A DNA stretch of 14,036 nucleotides from Rhodocyclaceae bacterium UBA5602 (GTDB taxonomy: Bacteria > Pseudomonadota > Gammaproteobacteria > Burkholderiales > Rhodocyclaceae): assembly GCA_002424865.1 (NCBI GenBank), contig DILC01000009.1, forward strand, positions 1 to 14,036. The letters run 5' to 3'. Below, piece by piece: positions 1 through 8,080 of this stretch. How positions within the stretch are numbered: the first letter of the stretch is position 1; the number at the start of each line of letters is the position of its first letter. The notes below the pieces were generated by a model. The model ran no database searches and was not told the origin of the DNA. It was given only the letters and a program-made list of their open reading frames with translations. Both the position numbers and the translations under genes were made by a program.

Positions 1-11
1 CGCGAATTCCC

Positions 12-36
12 GCCTCGCCCCCCGCACGGGGGAGGC
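12..36. repeat. GC-rich inverted repeat upstream of ruvB
   Basis: The arms GCCT (12-15) plus CCCCC (18-22) pair with GGGGG (28-32) plus AGGC (33-36), leaving a small bulge on the left arm. No T-run follows on either strand, so it is not a standard intrinsic terminator. It may be a dispersed intergenic repeat or the structured 3' end of whatever lies to the left. The function is unknown. Confidence 0.35.
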
Positions 37-45
37 CACTGTCTG

Positions 46-60
46 GCTCGCTGCGCGAGC
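46..60. repeat. Short hairpin, 6-bp stem with 3-nt loop
   Basis: GCTCGC (46-51) is the exact reverse complement of GCGAGC (55-60), around the loop TGC. It lies 10 bases after the previous inverted repeat, in the non-coding leader before ruvB. I see no recognisable end of ruvA in this leader, although ruvA usually precedes ruvB. The role of the hairpin is unknown. Confidence 0.3.
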
Positions 61-146
61 GGCGTGACCCGGCATCAAATGGCGTTGTTTCACGCTAAAG
101 CGACCTGAGCTGAGCCGTGGCGATTAACCTCGACTAAACTTGCGCC

Positions 147-1238
<1,092 letters not shown>

Positions 1239-1270
1239 GTCGTTTGATGATTAATACGCTGCCTTAAAAC

Positions 1271-1696
1271 ATGGCCTTATTTTCCATTCCCATCCGCATT
1301 TACTACGAAGACACCGATACCGCAGGCATTGTGTATTACGCCAATTACCTGCGCTTTTTGGAGCGCGGGCGAACGGAGCTGTTACGCAGCTTAGGCATCC
1401 AACAGTCGGCGCTGGCGGCACGGCGCATCGCTTTCGCGGTTCGTTCGGTTAACGCAGAATATTTAAAACCTGCGAAACTTGACGACCTGCTTGTGGTCGA
1501 AACGCGGGTTGCCGACGTTGGCAGGGCGCAAGTCATGTTTAACCAGCAGGTCAAGCGCAATGCTTCCATCAATGGCATCTTGTTGCTGGAAGCACAGGTC
1601 CGCGTGGCCTGCATTGATCCTGTGCTTGGCAAACCCATTGCCATGCCGCAGGAAATTCATCAACAATTCACCGCACTTACGGAAAAATCAGCATGA
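1271..1696 (+). CDS. ybgC: Tol-Pal-associated acyl-CoA thioesterase YbgC
   Basis: This is a 141-residue single hot-dog-fold protein of the 4-hydroxybenzoyl-CoA thioesterase/YbgC family. Members hydrolyse short- or long-chain acyl-CoA or acyl-ACP in the cytoplasm and are tied to phospholipid metabolism at the tol locus. The signature YYEDTDTAGIVYYANYL lies at 11-27, with the presumed catalytic aspartate at D16, and is followed by the conserved FLERGRTELL (29-38) on the central helix. Length is normal for the family. The stop overlaps the tolQ start (ATGA, 1693-1696), so translation of the two is probably coupled. No Shine-Dalgarno sequence is obvious before the start. The physiological substrate cannot be read from the sequence. 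Confidence 0.95.
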   Translation: MALFSIPIRIYYEDTDTAGIVYYANYLRFLERGRTELLRSLGIQQSALAARRIAFAVRSVNAEYLKPAKLDDLLVVETRVADVGRAQVMFNQQVKRNASINGILLLEAQVRVACIDPVLGKPIAMPQEIHQQFTALTEKSA

Positions 1697-2370
1697 ATAT
1701 TACGCAAGACCTCTCCATTATCGAACTCATCATGCACGCCAGCCTGGTGGTCAAGCTGGTCATGTTGCTGTTGCTGGTCGTCTCCTTCATGTCCTGGTAT
1801 TACATCTTCCGCAAGTTTTTTTCCATCCGCGACGCGCAAGCCAAAACCGATAAATTCGAACGCGATTTCTGGAGTGGCGGCGACTTGAATGCCTTGTACC
1901 AAAGCGCGGTCAATAACCGCCATGAAACGGGGGCGCTGGAGCGTATTTTTGAAGCAGGTTATCGTGAATTCACCAAGCTGCGCGGCCAGAAAACGCTGGA
2001 CGCCGCGACCGTCGTCGACGGCGCCCGCCGCGCCATGCGCGCAACCTATCAACGCGAGATTGACGATCTGGAATCGCACCTGGCCTTTTTGGCCTCGGTG
2101 GGCTCGGTTTCGCCTTATGTGGGTCTATTCGGCACGGTGTGGGGCATCATGCACGCCTTTCGCGGCCTGGCGAACATGACCACCGCTACGCTTTCCGTCG
2201 TCGCCCCCGGTATCGCAGAAGCCCTGGTGGCCACCGCCATTGGCCTGTTTGCGGCGATTCCCGCAGTGGTGGCTTACAACCGCTTTGCGCACCGGGTCGA
2301 TCGCGTCGCGGTGCGCTTTGAGAGCTTCATGGAAGAGTTCTCCAACATCCTGCAGCGGCAAACCCGCTAA
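1693..2370 (+). CDS. tolQ: Tol-Pal motor subunit TolQ
   Basis: TolQ is the inner-membrane stator subunit of the Tol motor, homologous to ExbB and MotA. With TolR it uses the proton gradient to energise TolA. The 225-residue product has three predicted transmembrane segments, near 17-39, 130-156 and 166-197, with a large cytoplasmic loop between the first two. The conserved second and third helices carry GLFGTVWGI (144-152) and PGIAEALVATAIGLFAAIPA (172-191), the family hallmarks. The start overlaps the ybgC stop by 4 bases and is preceded by a GGAAAA stretch. The usual next gene, tolR, is displaced: a dehydrogenase gene begins 42 bases downstream. Confidence 0.97.
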   Translation: MNITQDLSIIELIMHASLVVKLVMLLLLVVSFMSWYYIFRKFFSIRDAQAKTDKFERDFWSGGDLNALYQSAVNNRHETGALERIFEAGYREFTKLRGQKTLDAATVVDGARRAMRATYQREIDDLESHLAFLASVGSVSPYVGLFGTVWGIMHAFRGLANMTTATLSVVAPGIAEALVATAIGLFAAIPAVVAYNRFAHRVDRVAVRFESFMEEFSNILQRQTR

Positions 2371-2412
2371 GGTTTCCCTCTCCATTTCCCGCATTTTCAG
2401 TCAGGAGACGCA

Positions 2413-3207
2413 ATGAACCCACAGCGCAAACTGCAAGACAAAGTCGCCATCATCACGGGCGCTGCCAGCGGCATAGGCAAGGCAATCGCGCTGGCCTATG
2501 CCACCGAAGGCGCGGCCGTTGCCGTGGCGGACATCAACCAGGCCGCAGCGCAAAAAACGGCGGATGAAATTACTGCCGCCGGTGGCAAGGCCATGGGCAT
2601 CGCGATGGACGTCACCGACGAAGCGGCAGTCAATAACGGCACAGACCAGGTGGCAGCCGCCTGGGGCAGCGTGGATATCCTGATCTCCAACGCCGGCATA
2701 CAGATCGTCAATCCGATTGAACAGTTCAGTTATGCCGACTGGAAGAAAATGCTGGCCATCCACCTGGATGGCGCATTTTTGACCACTAAAGCGGCGTTAA
2801 AGCACATGTACAAAGACAATCGCGGCGGCATAGTGATCTACATGGGTTCAGTCCATTCGCACGAAGCATCGCCCTTGAAAGCGCCTTACGTGAGCGCCAA
2901 GCATGCCCTGCTCGGTTTATCCAAAGTGCTGGCCAAGGAAGGCGCTGCCCACAACGTGCGCTCGCATGTGATCTGCCCGGGCTTTGTGAAGACGCCCCTG
3001 GTCGATAGGCAAATCCCCGAGCAAGCCAAGGAATTGGGCATCAGCGAAGAGGACGTGGTCAAGCATGTCATGCTCGGCAACACCGTGGATGGGGTATTCA
3101 CCACGGTGGATGATGTCGCGCAAACCGCGTTGTTTTTAGCCACCTTCCCCAGCGCCGCGCTCACTGGACAATCGTTCATTGTCAGCCACGGCTGGTCGAT
3201 GAAGTAA
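2413..3207 (+). CDS. SDR-family oxidoreductase, probable 3-hydroxybutyrate dehydrogenase
   Basis: This is a classical short-chain dehydrogenase of 264 residues. It has the glycine-rich cofactor motif TGAASGIG (15-22), D40 at the end of strand 2 (which favours NAD over NADP), NAG (93-95), and the catalytic S146, Y159 and K163 (YxxxK). The C-terminal half, with GSVHSHEASPLKAPYVSAKH (145-164), IPEQAKELGISEEDVV (201-216), TVDGVFTT (224-231) and TGQSFIVSHGW (251-261), closely matches what I know of bacterial NAD-dependent D-3-hydroxybutyrate dehydrogenase (BdhA). That enzyme interconverts 3-hydroxybutyrate and acetoacetate in polyhydroxybutyrate and ketone-body use. A good AGGAG ribosome binding site sits at 2403-2407. 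The gene lies between tolQ and tolR on the same strand, where it has no known role in the Tol machine. Substrate specificity is inferred from sequence resemblance. Confidence 0.9.
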   Translation: MNPQRKLQDKVAIITGAASGIGKAIALAYATEGAAVAVADINQAAAQKTADEITAAGGKAMGIAMDVTDEAAVNNGTDQVAAAWGSVDILISNAGIQIVNPIEQFSYADWKKMLAIHLDGAFLTTKAALKHMYKDNRGGIVIYMGSVHSHEASPLKAPYVSAKHALLGLSKVLAKEGAAHNVRSHVICPGFVKTPLVDRQIPEQAKELGISEEDVVKHVMLGNTVDGVFTTVDDVAQTALFLATFPSAALTGQSFIVSHGWSMK

Positions 3208-3319
3208 GCAGAACCGCCTCCCCAACAAAATCCATGACCGCAACCCCTGCCGCGGACAAGCCCTTGGTTACGCATGACATGCACCGCCCTAACCCAACCC
3301 AAACACGAACAAACCTGCC
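3208..3319 (+). other. Intergenic gap between dehydrogenase and tolR
   Basis: This 112-base non-coding gap is longer than the other gaps nearby in the tol operon. I see no rho-independent terminator and no convincing promoter. The reading frame of tolR stays open upstream to a TAA at 3290-3292 but offers no earlier start codon. If tolR is not read through from upstream, its promoter should lie here. Confidence 0.5.
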
Positions 3320-3745
3320 ATGAAACAACGCCGCTTAATGAATGACATCAACGTCGTACCTTACATTGATGTGATGCTGGTGCTGCTGGTTATTTTCATG
3401 GTCACAGCGCCCATGGTGCAAAGCAGCAGCGTGAACCTGCCCAGCGTCGGCGCATCGGCGCAGACCCCTTCTGCCCCACTGGAAGTCATCGTGCATGCCG
3501 ATGGAACCCTGGCCGTGCGCGACCGCGCTGATGAAAGCATTACCGGCGGCAAGGAAAAAACGGTTGACCGCACCGAACTGGTCGATTTCATCCGTCAATT
3601 ACAAGCCAAAAACCCTCAGCAACCCGTACTGATCGCTGGCGACAAAAACGTCAAATATGACGCCGTTTTGCGCGTGATGGATGAATTGCAGCGCCAGCAC
3701 GTGCAAAAAATCGGTTTGCTGGTTCAACCCAGCGCCACACGCTAA
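3320..3745 (+). CDS. tolR: Tol-Pal motor subunit TolR
   Basis: TolR is the single-pass inner-membrane partner of TolQ, of the ExbD/TolR family. The 141-residue product begins with a short basic cytoplasmic segment. One transmembrane helix (about 14-34) follows, containing NVVPYIDVMLVLLVIFMV with D17, the equivalent of the protonatable aspartate of the motor. The rest is a periplasmic domain (about 55-137) that binds peptidoglycan and controls the channel. Length is normal. The N-terminus is a little shorter than in many homologues, but no in-frame upstream start exists. No strong Shine-Dalgarno sequence is visible. The gene is separated from its partner tolQ by the dehydrogenase gene, which is unusual because the two proteins work at a fixed stoichiometry. 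Confidence 0.95.
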   Translation: MKQRRLMNDINVVPYIDVMLVLLVIFMVTAPMVQSSSVNLPSVGASAQTPSAPLEVIVHADGTLAVRDRADESITGGKEKTVDRTELVDFIRQLQAKNPQQPVLIAGDKNVKYDAVLRVMDELQRQHVQKIGLLVQPSATR

Positions 3746-3866
3746 CACTCATGGCAAGCCAATACCACCCGCTGATGATGAAACACGCGCAAGGCAGCCT
3801 CAAGGCCCGCACCCGCGCATGCCGACCGATACGCCAATAAAACAAAGACAGCAAACTTACCTTACG

Positions 3867-4691
3867 ATGGCTTTCGATTCACCTTTTCTGCGCCCTGACA
3901 ACCGCACCGGAAAATACCTTTCCCTCGGTTTGGCAGTCACAGTTCATCTGCTGCTGGCCATGCTGCTGTTTTATGGCGTGCGCTGGCAAACCAAAATGCC
4001 GGATGTGGTTGAAGTGGAACTCATCAGCGCATCCCCAAGCAAAGCGCCGCTGCCGCAGGCCGCACCTGAACCCGTGGCAAAACCCGCGCCGCCCATGGCA
4101 AAAGAACCGCCCCCGCCCGAGCCAACAAAACAGCTCTCCAAGCCGGATATTGCCATCAAAGAAAAAATCAAGGAACCCCCGGCGCCTGTCCCAAAACCCA
4201 TGCCCGCAATCAAGCCTGAGCCAAAACCCAAGCCTGAAATCAAACACGAACCTGTGTCAACGCCGGAAGTCCCCCCCGTGCCACCGCGCAAAACGCCTTT
4301 TTTTGAGCAATTAAAAAAAGAGGCCGAGCAACTGTTGCAACGCAAAAAAACAGACGCAATGGCAGAGAACCTTGCCAAGGAAAGCAGCGCCCGGGCAGAG
4401 GCCGCCCGCAACAAGGCCATGGCGGATTACCTGTCGCGCATCCGCAGCAAAGTCCGCGGGAACATTGTCCTGCCACCTGATATCAAAGGCAATCCCGAAG
4501 CGGTGTTTGATGTCACCCAGCTCCCCAGCGGCGAAATTGTCACGGCCCGCTTGCGCCATTCATCAGGCAATCCTGCGCTGGACGCGGCGATTGAACGCGC
4601 CATTCTTAAATCCAACCCCCTGCCCAAACCTGAAAAAAACGAGCTTTTCTCACGCACCCTTGAACTCAGCTATCGTCCGCTGGATGAGTAA
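3867..4691 (+). CDS. tolA: Tol-Pal energy-transducing arm TolA
   Basis: TolA spans the periplasm, carrying energy from TolQ/TolR to TolB and Pal. From the ATG at 3867 the product has 274 residues: a short cytoplasmic start, one transmembrane anchor (about 17-38) containing the expected SLGLAVTVHLLL, a Pro/Lys-rich stretch (about 53-133), a charged helical segment (about 137-180) and a C-terminal TonB-like domain (about 181-270). The last contains LPSGEIVTARLRHSSGNPALDAAIERA, spread over 209-235. The frame is open upstream to 3681, but codons before 3867 overlap tolR and do not encode TolA-like sequence. An ATG at 3819 is possible but would add an atypical extension. Neither start has a clear ribosome binding site. 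It is much shorter than the enterobacterial protein because the long alanine-rich helix is replaced by the proline-rich spacer. Confidence 0.92.
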   Translation: MAFDSPFLRPDNRTGKYLSLGLAVTVHLLLAMLLFYGVRWQTKMPDVVEVELISASPSKAPLPQAAPEPVAKPAPPMAKEPPPPEPTKQLSKPDIAIKEKIKEPPAPVPKPMPAIKPEPKPKPEIKHEPVSTPEVPPVPPRKTPFFEQLKKEAEQLLQRKKTDAMAENLAKESSARAEAARNKAMADYLSRIRSKVRGNIVLPPDIKGNPEAVFDVTQLPSGEIVTARLRHSSGNPALDAAIERAILKSNPLPKPEKNELFSRTLELSYRPLDE

Positions 4692-4705
4692 ATGCCTCCA
4701 GCCGG

Positions 4706-4711
4706 TATAAT
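4706..4711 (+). promoter_or_regulatory. Candidate -10 box at the tolB start
   Basis: A perfect TATAAT lies at 4706-4711 and its last base is 6 bases before the tolB ATG (4718). Transcription from it would begin at or next to the A of the start codon, giving a leaderless or nearly leaderless mRNA. There is no recognisable -35 element and no extended TG motif at the right spacing, so promoter activity is uncertain. Confidence 0.4.
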
Positions 4712-4717
4712 TTCCCC

Positions 4718-5989
4718 ATGAAAATCAAATTCCTTCCTCTTGCTTTTGCCCTTGGCCTCGGGCTCATCATCCCCACGGCCCACGCGCAATTACGCGTCGA
4801 AATCACCGGCGCTGGCGCCAATCGATTGCCCGTTGCCATCGCGGATTTTGCTGGTGAACGTGCCATCTCGCAAGCGATCACCTCGGTTGTCCGGGCTGAC
4901 CTTGACCGTAGCGGCATGTTTCGCCTGATTGATGGCGCAGGGGTCTTGAGCGATAAAGCCAATCCGCCGTTTGCTGACTTGAAACAGCGCGGCGCGGACG
5001 CCGTAGCGGCGGGTTCCACAACTGAAACAGGCAATGGCCGCTTTGAAACCCGCATGCGGCTTTTCGATGTCATCAAGCAAAACACGCTGGACATGGAAGC
5101 CTACGTGCACACCAGCACCCAGTTGCGCGCCACAGCGCACCGCATTGCCGATACCATTTACGAAAAGCTCATCGGCGAGCCGGGCATGTTCTCCACCCGC
5201 ATCGCTTATGTGGTCAAGAGCACAGGGCGCTATGAACTGCAAATTGCCGATGCCGACGGCGCTAACGCACAACCGGCGCTGGCCTCGCGCGAACCCATCA
5301 TTTCACCGGCCTGGTCACCTGATGGCAGCAAGCTCGCCTACGTCTCTTTTGAAGCCAAAAAGCCGATCGTCTATGTGCATGACATTGCCACGGCCAAGCG
5401 CTATGTAGCGGCCAATTTCAAAGGCTCCAACTCTGCCCCCGCCTGGGCGCCGGATGGCAAGCGGCTCGCCGTTGTGCTCAGCAAAGACGGCGGCTCCCAG
5501 TTGTATATCGTCAATGCCAACGGCAGCAGCGCAACGCGTCTGGCTACCTCATCGGGCATTGACACCGAGCCCCGGTTTTCAGCCGACGGCCAGTTTATTT
5601 ACTTCACGTCCGACCGCGGTGGCAGCCCGCAGATTTATCGCATCCCGGCCACCGGCGGCGCCACCGAGCGCATTACCTTTGATGGCAGCTATAACGTCAC
5701 GCCCCGCCCCTCGCCCGATGGCAAAAGCATGGCTTACATTACCCGCACCAATGGCCGCTTTCAACTCGCCTTGATGGATTTGGCCACCAAGCAAACACAA
5801 CTCCTGACCGACTCCGCCAAGGATGAATCGCCCAGCTTTGCCCCCAACGGCCGCATGATCCTGTATGCCACAGAAGTAGGTGGGCGCGGCGTCCTGGCCA
5901 CTGTCTCAAGCGACGGCCACGTCAAGCAAAAGCTCTCCGTGCAGGCTTCTGACGTAAGGGAACCGGCCTGGGGACCCTTGGCAAAGTAA
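4718..5989 (+). CDS. tolB: Tol-Pal periplasmic beta-propeller protein TolB
   Basis: TolB is the periplasmic protein that binds Pal and receives TolA. The 423-residue product starts with a signal peptide cut after AHA (21-23). An N-terminal TolB domain runs from about 24 to 158. A six-bladed propeller follows, with PD40 repeats of the type PAWSPDGSKLAYVS near 196-210, 239-254, 284-299, 328-342 and 370-385, and a final partial blade with REPAWGP (414-420). The mature N-terminus (QLRVEITGAG) is the part known in other species to contact TolA and to switch Pal binding. Length is normal. The start lies 26 bases after the tolA stop. No Shine-Dalgarno sequence is present, and a TATAAT box sits where one would be expected. 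Confidence 0.97.
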   Translation: MKIKFLPLAFALGLGLIIPTAHAQLRVEITGAGANRLPVAIADFAGERAISQAITSVVRADLDRSGMFRLIDGAGVLSDKANPPFADLKQRGADAVAAGSTTETGNGRFETRMRLFDVIKQNTLDMEAYVHTSTQLRATAHRIADTIYEKLIGEPGMFSTRIAYVVKSTGRYELQIADADGANAQPALASREPIISPAWSPDGSKLAYVSFEAKKPIVYVHDIATAKRYVAANFKGSNSAPAWAPDGKRLAVVLSKDGGSQLYIVNANGSSATRLATSSGIDTEPRFSADGQFIYFTSDRGGSPQIYRIPATGGATERITFDGSYNVTPRPSPDGKSMAYITRTNGRFQLALMDLATKQTQLLTDSAKDESPSFAPNGRMILYATEVGGRGVLATVSSDGHVKQKLSVQASDVREPAWGPLAK

Positions 5990-6063
5990 ACAGTGTCTTT
6001 TTCAAGCATCACCAATTATTTTTCATCACGTCTTGCTTTTTTCAATCTACAAAGGATCTCATC
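5990..6063 (+). other. T-rich tolB-pal spacer with pal ribosome binding site
   Basis: This 74-base spacer is clearly richer in T and A than its surroundings and contains several T-runs. It ends in a good ribosome binding site, AAAGGA at 6051-6056, seven bases before the pal ATG. Pal is needed in far more copies than the motor proteins, and the strong site fits that. A promoter here is possible, but I cannot point to convincing boxes. Confidence 0.45.
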
Positions 6064-6615
6064 ATGCCTACCGCCAAATTCAGCCGCAAACTTTTATCCG
6101 CCTTGTCTTTAGCCTTGATTCTCGCCGCTTGTAGCTCGCAGCCTCCAGCCCCTGAGCAAAATGCCGCCGGTGTTGAGTCGCGCACGCCTGCAAACATGGA
6201 TAGATCAGCCACCACCGCGCCGGTAGAAAGCTTTGACCCAATGAGCGTAGCCGCACTCAAAGATCCGCGCAGCCCGCTCTCCAAACGCAGCATTTATTTT
6301 GACTACGACAGCTACATTGTCAAAGATGAATTTCAATCCCTGCTAGTTGCCCATGCCAAGTTCCTGGCGGCAAACAGCAATATGAAAATTCTCATCCAGG
6401 GTAATGCGGATGAACGCGGCAGCCGCGAATACAACCTGGCGCTGGCCCAAAAACGCGCGGATGCGGTCAAAAAATCACTCAGCCTGCTCGGCACGCCGGA
6501 GAGCCAGATGGAATCCGTCAGCCTGGGTGAGGAAAAACCCGTCTGCACCGAATCAACCGAAGCGTGCTGGGCGCAAAACCGTCGTGGCGACATCCTCTAT
6601 TCAGGTGAGTATTAA
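6064..6615 (+). CDS. pal: Peptidoglycan-associated lipoprotein Pal
   Basis: Pal is an outer-membrane lipoprotein that grips peptidoglycan and is moved to the division site by the Tol motor. The 183-residue product has a lipoprotein signal with lipobox LAAC, C23 being the lipidated cysteine. A disordered linker (about 24-70) leads to an OmpA-like peptidoglycan-binding domain (about 74-183). The binding motif NADERGSREYN (114-124) and the ending QNRRGDILYSGEY (171-183) are typical. C161 and C168 could form a disulfide, a feature I associate with beta- rather than gammaproteobacterial Pal. Serine at +2 (C-S-S) favours export to the outer membrane. The stop TAA shares its last base with the cpoB ATG (6615), so the two are translationally coupled. 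Confidence 0.97.
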   Translation: MPTAKFSRKLLSALSLALILAACSSQPPAPEQNAAGVESRTPANMDRSATTAPVESFDPMSVAALKDPRSPLSKRSIYFDYDSYIVKDEFQSLLVAHAKFLAANSNMKILIQGNADERGSREYNLALAQKRADAVKKSLSLLGTPESQMESVSLGEEKPVCTESTEACWAQNRRGDILYSGEY

Positions 6616-7352
6616 TGCGCCGCACCTTAGCGCTCTGCACGCTGCTTATTGCTTTGCCCGCACACGCGGGGTTGTTTGGCGACGACCTCGCACGACAACG
6701 CATTGAGCAGTTGCGCAGCGATGTCAATGCGGTCACCCAGCGCGTTGACACGATCAACAACAACCAGATCGACTTTGCCAACCAGCTGGAAAACGTCCGC
6801 GCTGAACTGGCCAAACTGCGTGGACAGCAGGAAGTGATGGCATATGAACTTGAAGCGGCGCAAAAACGGCAAAAGGATTTTTACATTGACCTGGACAATC
6901 GCCTGAGGAAACTTGAACCGGCTATCGCCGACAGCACCGCGGCACCCGCCGCGCCCGCCGATGGCGCCCAGGAAACAAAGGACTATGAAACGGCGCTGAA
7001 TCTGCTCAAAGCCTCCAAATTCAAGGAAGCCGGCGCACGCTTTTTGGCCTTCCTCGCCGCGTGGCCTGACAGCACGCTGCAGGCCTCGGCCACCTACTGG
7101 GGCGCTTACGCCCACGCGCAAGCCGCAGACCACAAGCAAGCGGCAGCGCTGTTTGGCAAGTTTGCCGCCACCTGGCCCAAGGACGAGCGCGCGCCCGATG
7201 CGCTCGAAGGCCAGGCGGACAGCCTGCATGCGCTCAAGGCAGTCAATGCCGCACGGGATGTGCTGCAAAAGCTCAGCGACACCTATCCCAATAGCGATGC
7301 GGGCAAACGCGCCAAACAGCAATTAAAAGCCGTCCCCGCAAAAAAGAAATAG
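6615..7352 (+). CDS. cpoB: Cell division coordinator CpoB (YbgF)
   Basis: CpoB is a periplasmic protein that in E. coli binds TolA and PBP1B and couples outer-membrane constriction to septal wall synthesis. The 245-residue product has a signal peptide cut near AHA (16-18). A coiled-coil segment (about 26-105) follows, the part that trimerises in homologues. An Ala/Pro-rich linker (about 106-118) leads to a TPR domain (about 122-240), beginning DYETALNLLKASKFKEAGARF and containing two further helix pairs. The C-terminus is lysine-rich. Translation probably depends on coupling to pal and on AGGTGAG at 6602-6608, inside the end of pal. Length and domain order are normal. Confidence 0.94.
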   Translation: MRRTLALCTLLIALPAHAGLFGDDLARQRIEQLRSDVNAVTQRVDTINNNQIDFANQLENVRAELAKLRGQQEVMAYELEAAQKRQKDFYIDLDNRLRKLEPAIADSTAAPAAPADGAQETKDYETALNLLKASKFKEAGARFLAFLAAWPDSTLQASATYWGAYAHAQAADHKQAAALFGKFAATWPKDERAPDALEGQADSLHALKAVNAARDVLQKLSDTYPNSDAGKRAKQQLKAVPAKKK

Positions 7353-7373
7353 CCCCCAAACCGTACAAACCCA

Positions 7374-8060
7374 ATGCCTGAAGCTTTGACGCAACCCGCC
7401 CCCGCACAGCCCTCCGCAGAAAAATCCCTGCGCCTCACGGAGATTTTCCACTCCATCCAGGGCGAATCCAGCCGCGTGGGCTTGCCCACCGTGTTCATTC
7501 GCCTCACCGGTTGCCCCTTGCGCTGCACCTGGTGTGATACCGCCTATGCTTTTCATGGCGGCAATGCAGCCACCTTAAGCGCGATTCTGGCCAGCGTGGC
7601 CGAGTTCAACTGCAAAACGGTTTGCGTCACGGGCGGCGAGCCCCTGGCGCAAAAAAATTGCCTGGCATTGCTCACCGCGCTGTGCGACGCGGGCTATTCC
7701 GTCTCACTGGAAACCAGCGGTGCGCTGGATATTGGCGGCGTTGACCCGCGCGTCTCGCGCATTGTTGACTTGAAGACGCCCGATTCGGGCGAAGCCGACA
7801 AGAATCTCTGGGAAAACCTGGCGCACCTCACACCACATGATGAGCTAAAACTCGTTCTGGCCTCACGCGCCGATTACGACTGGGCCGTGGCGGCGTGTCA
7901 CCAGCGCCGACTTTTCGAGCACTGCGAAGTTTTGTTCTCCCCCGTGCAAGGCCGCCTGGAACCTGGGCAGCTCGCGCAATGGATTCTTGACGACAAGCTC
8001 CCCGTGCGCTTTCAGTTGCAGCTGCACAAGGTGCTGTGGGGCAATGCGCCGGGGCGATAA
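7374..8060 (+). CDS. queE: 7-carboxy-7-deazaguanine synthase QueE
   Basis: QueE is a radical SAM enzyme that converts 6-carboxy-tetrahydropterin to 7-carboxy-7-deazaguanine in the cytoplasm, a step toward the tRNA base queuosine. The 228-residue product has EIFHSIQGES (23-32), the cluster-binding cysteines C47, C51 and C54 in a CX3CX2C arrangement, TGGEP (86-90), SLETSG (111-116), KTPDSGE (134-140) and the family-typical C-terminal LHKVLWG (217-223). The first 17 or so residues are a non-conserved extension, but no later ATG precedes the conserved start, so 7374 is kept. There is no good ribosome binding site. It follows cpoB by 21 bases, a common arrangement, but the usual next gene queC is absent; the next gene is convergent. 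Confidence 0.95.
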   Translation: MPEALTQPAPAQPSAEKSLRLTEIFHSIQGESSRVGLPTVFIRLTGCPLRCTWCDTAYAFHGGNAATLSAILASVAEFNCKTVCVTGGEPLAQKNCLALLTALCDAGYSVSLETSGALDIGGVDPRVSRIVDLKTPDSGEADKNLWENLAHLTPHDELKLVLASRADYDWAVAACHQRRLFEHCEVLFSPVQGRLEPGQLAQWILDDKLPVRFQLQLHKVLWGNAPGR

Positions 8061-8080
8061 ACAAAGCGCAACGGCAGGCG

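Noticed and set aside
3272..3282. Short palindrome GCATGACATGC before tolR
   Set aside because: Five-base arms with a one-base centre are expected by chance in a window of this size and nothing else supports an operator.
3681..3866. Upstream part of the tolA frame, including an ATG at 3819
   Set aside because: It overlaps tolR or gives an atypical extension without family resemblance; the TolA-like sequence begins at the ATG at 3867.
8061..8080. Terminator between the convergent queE and ATPase genes
   Set aside because: The 20-base gap contains no inverted repeat or T-run; termination must occur within the opposite gene or by another mechanism.
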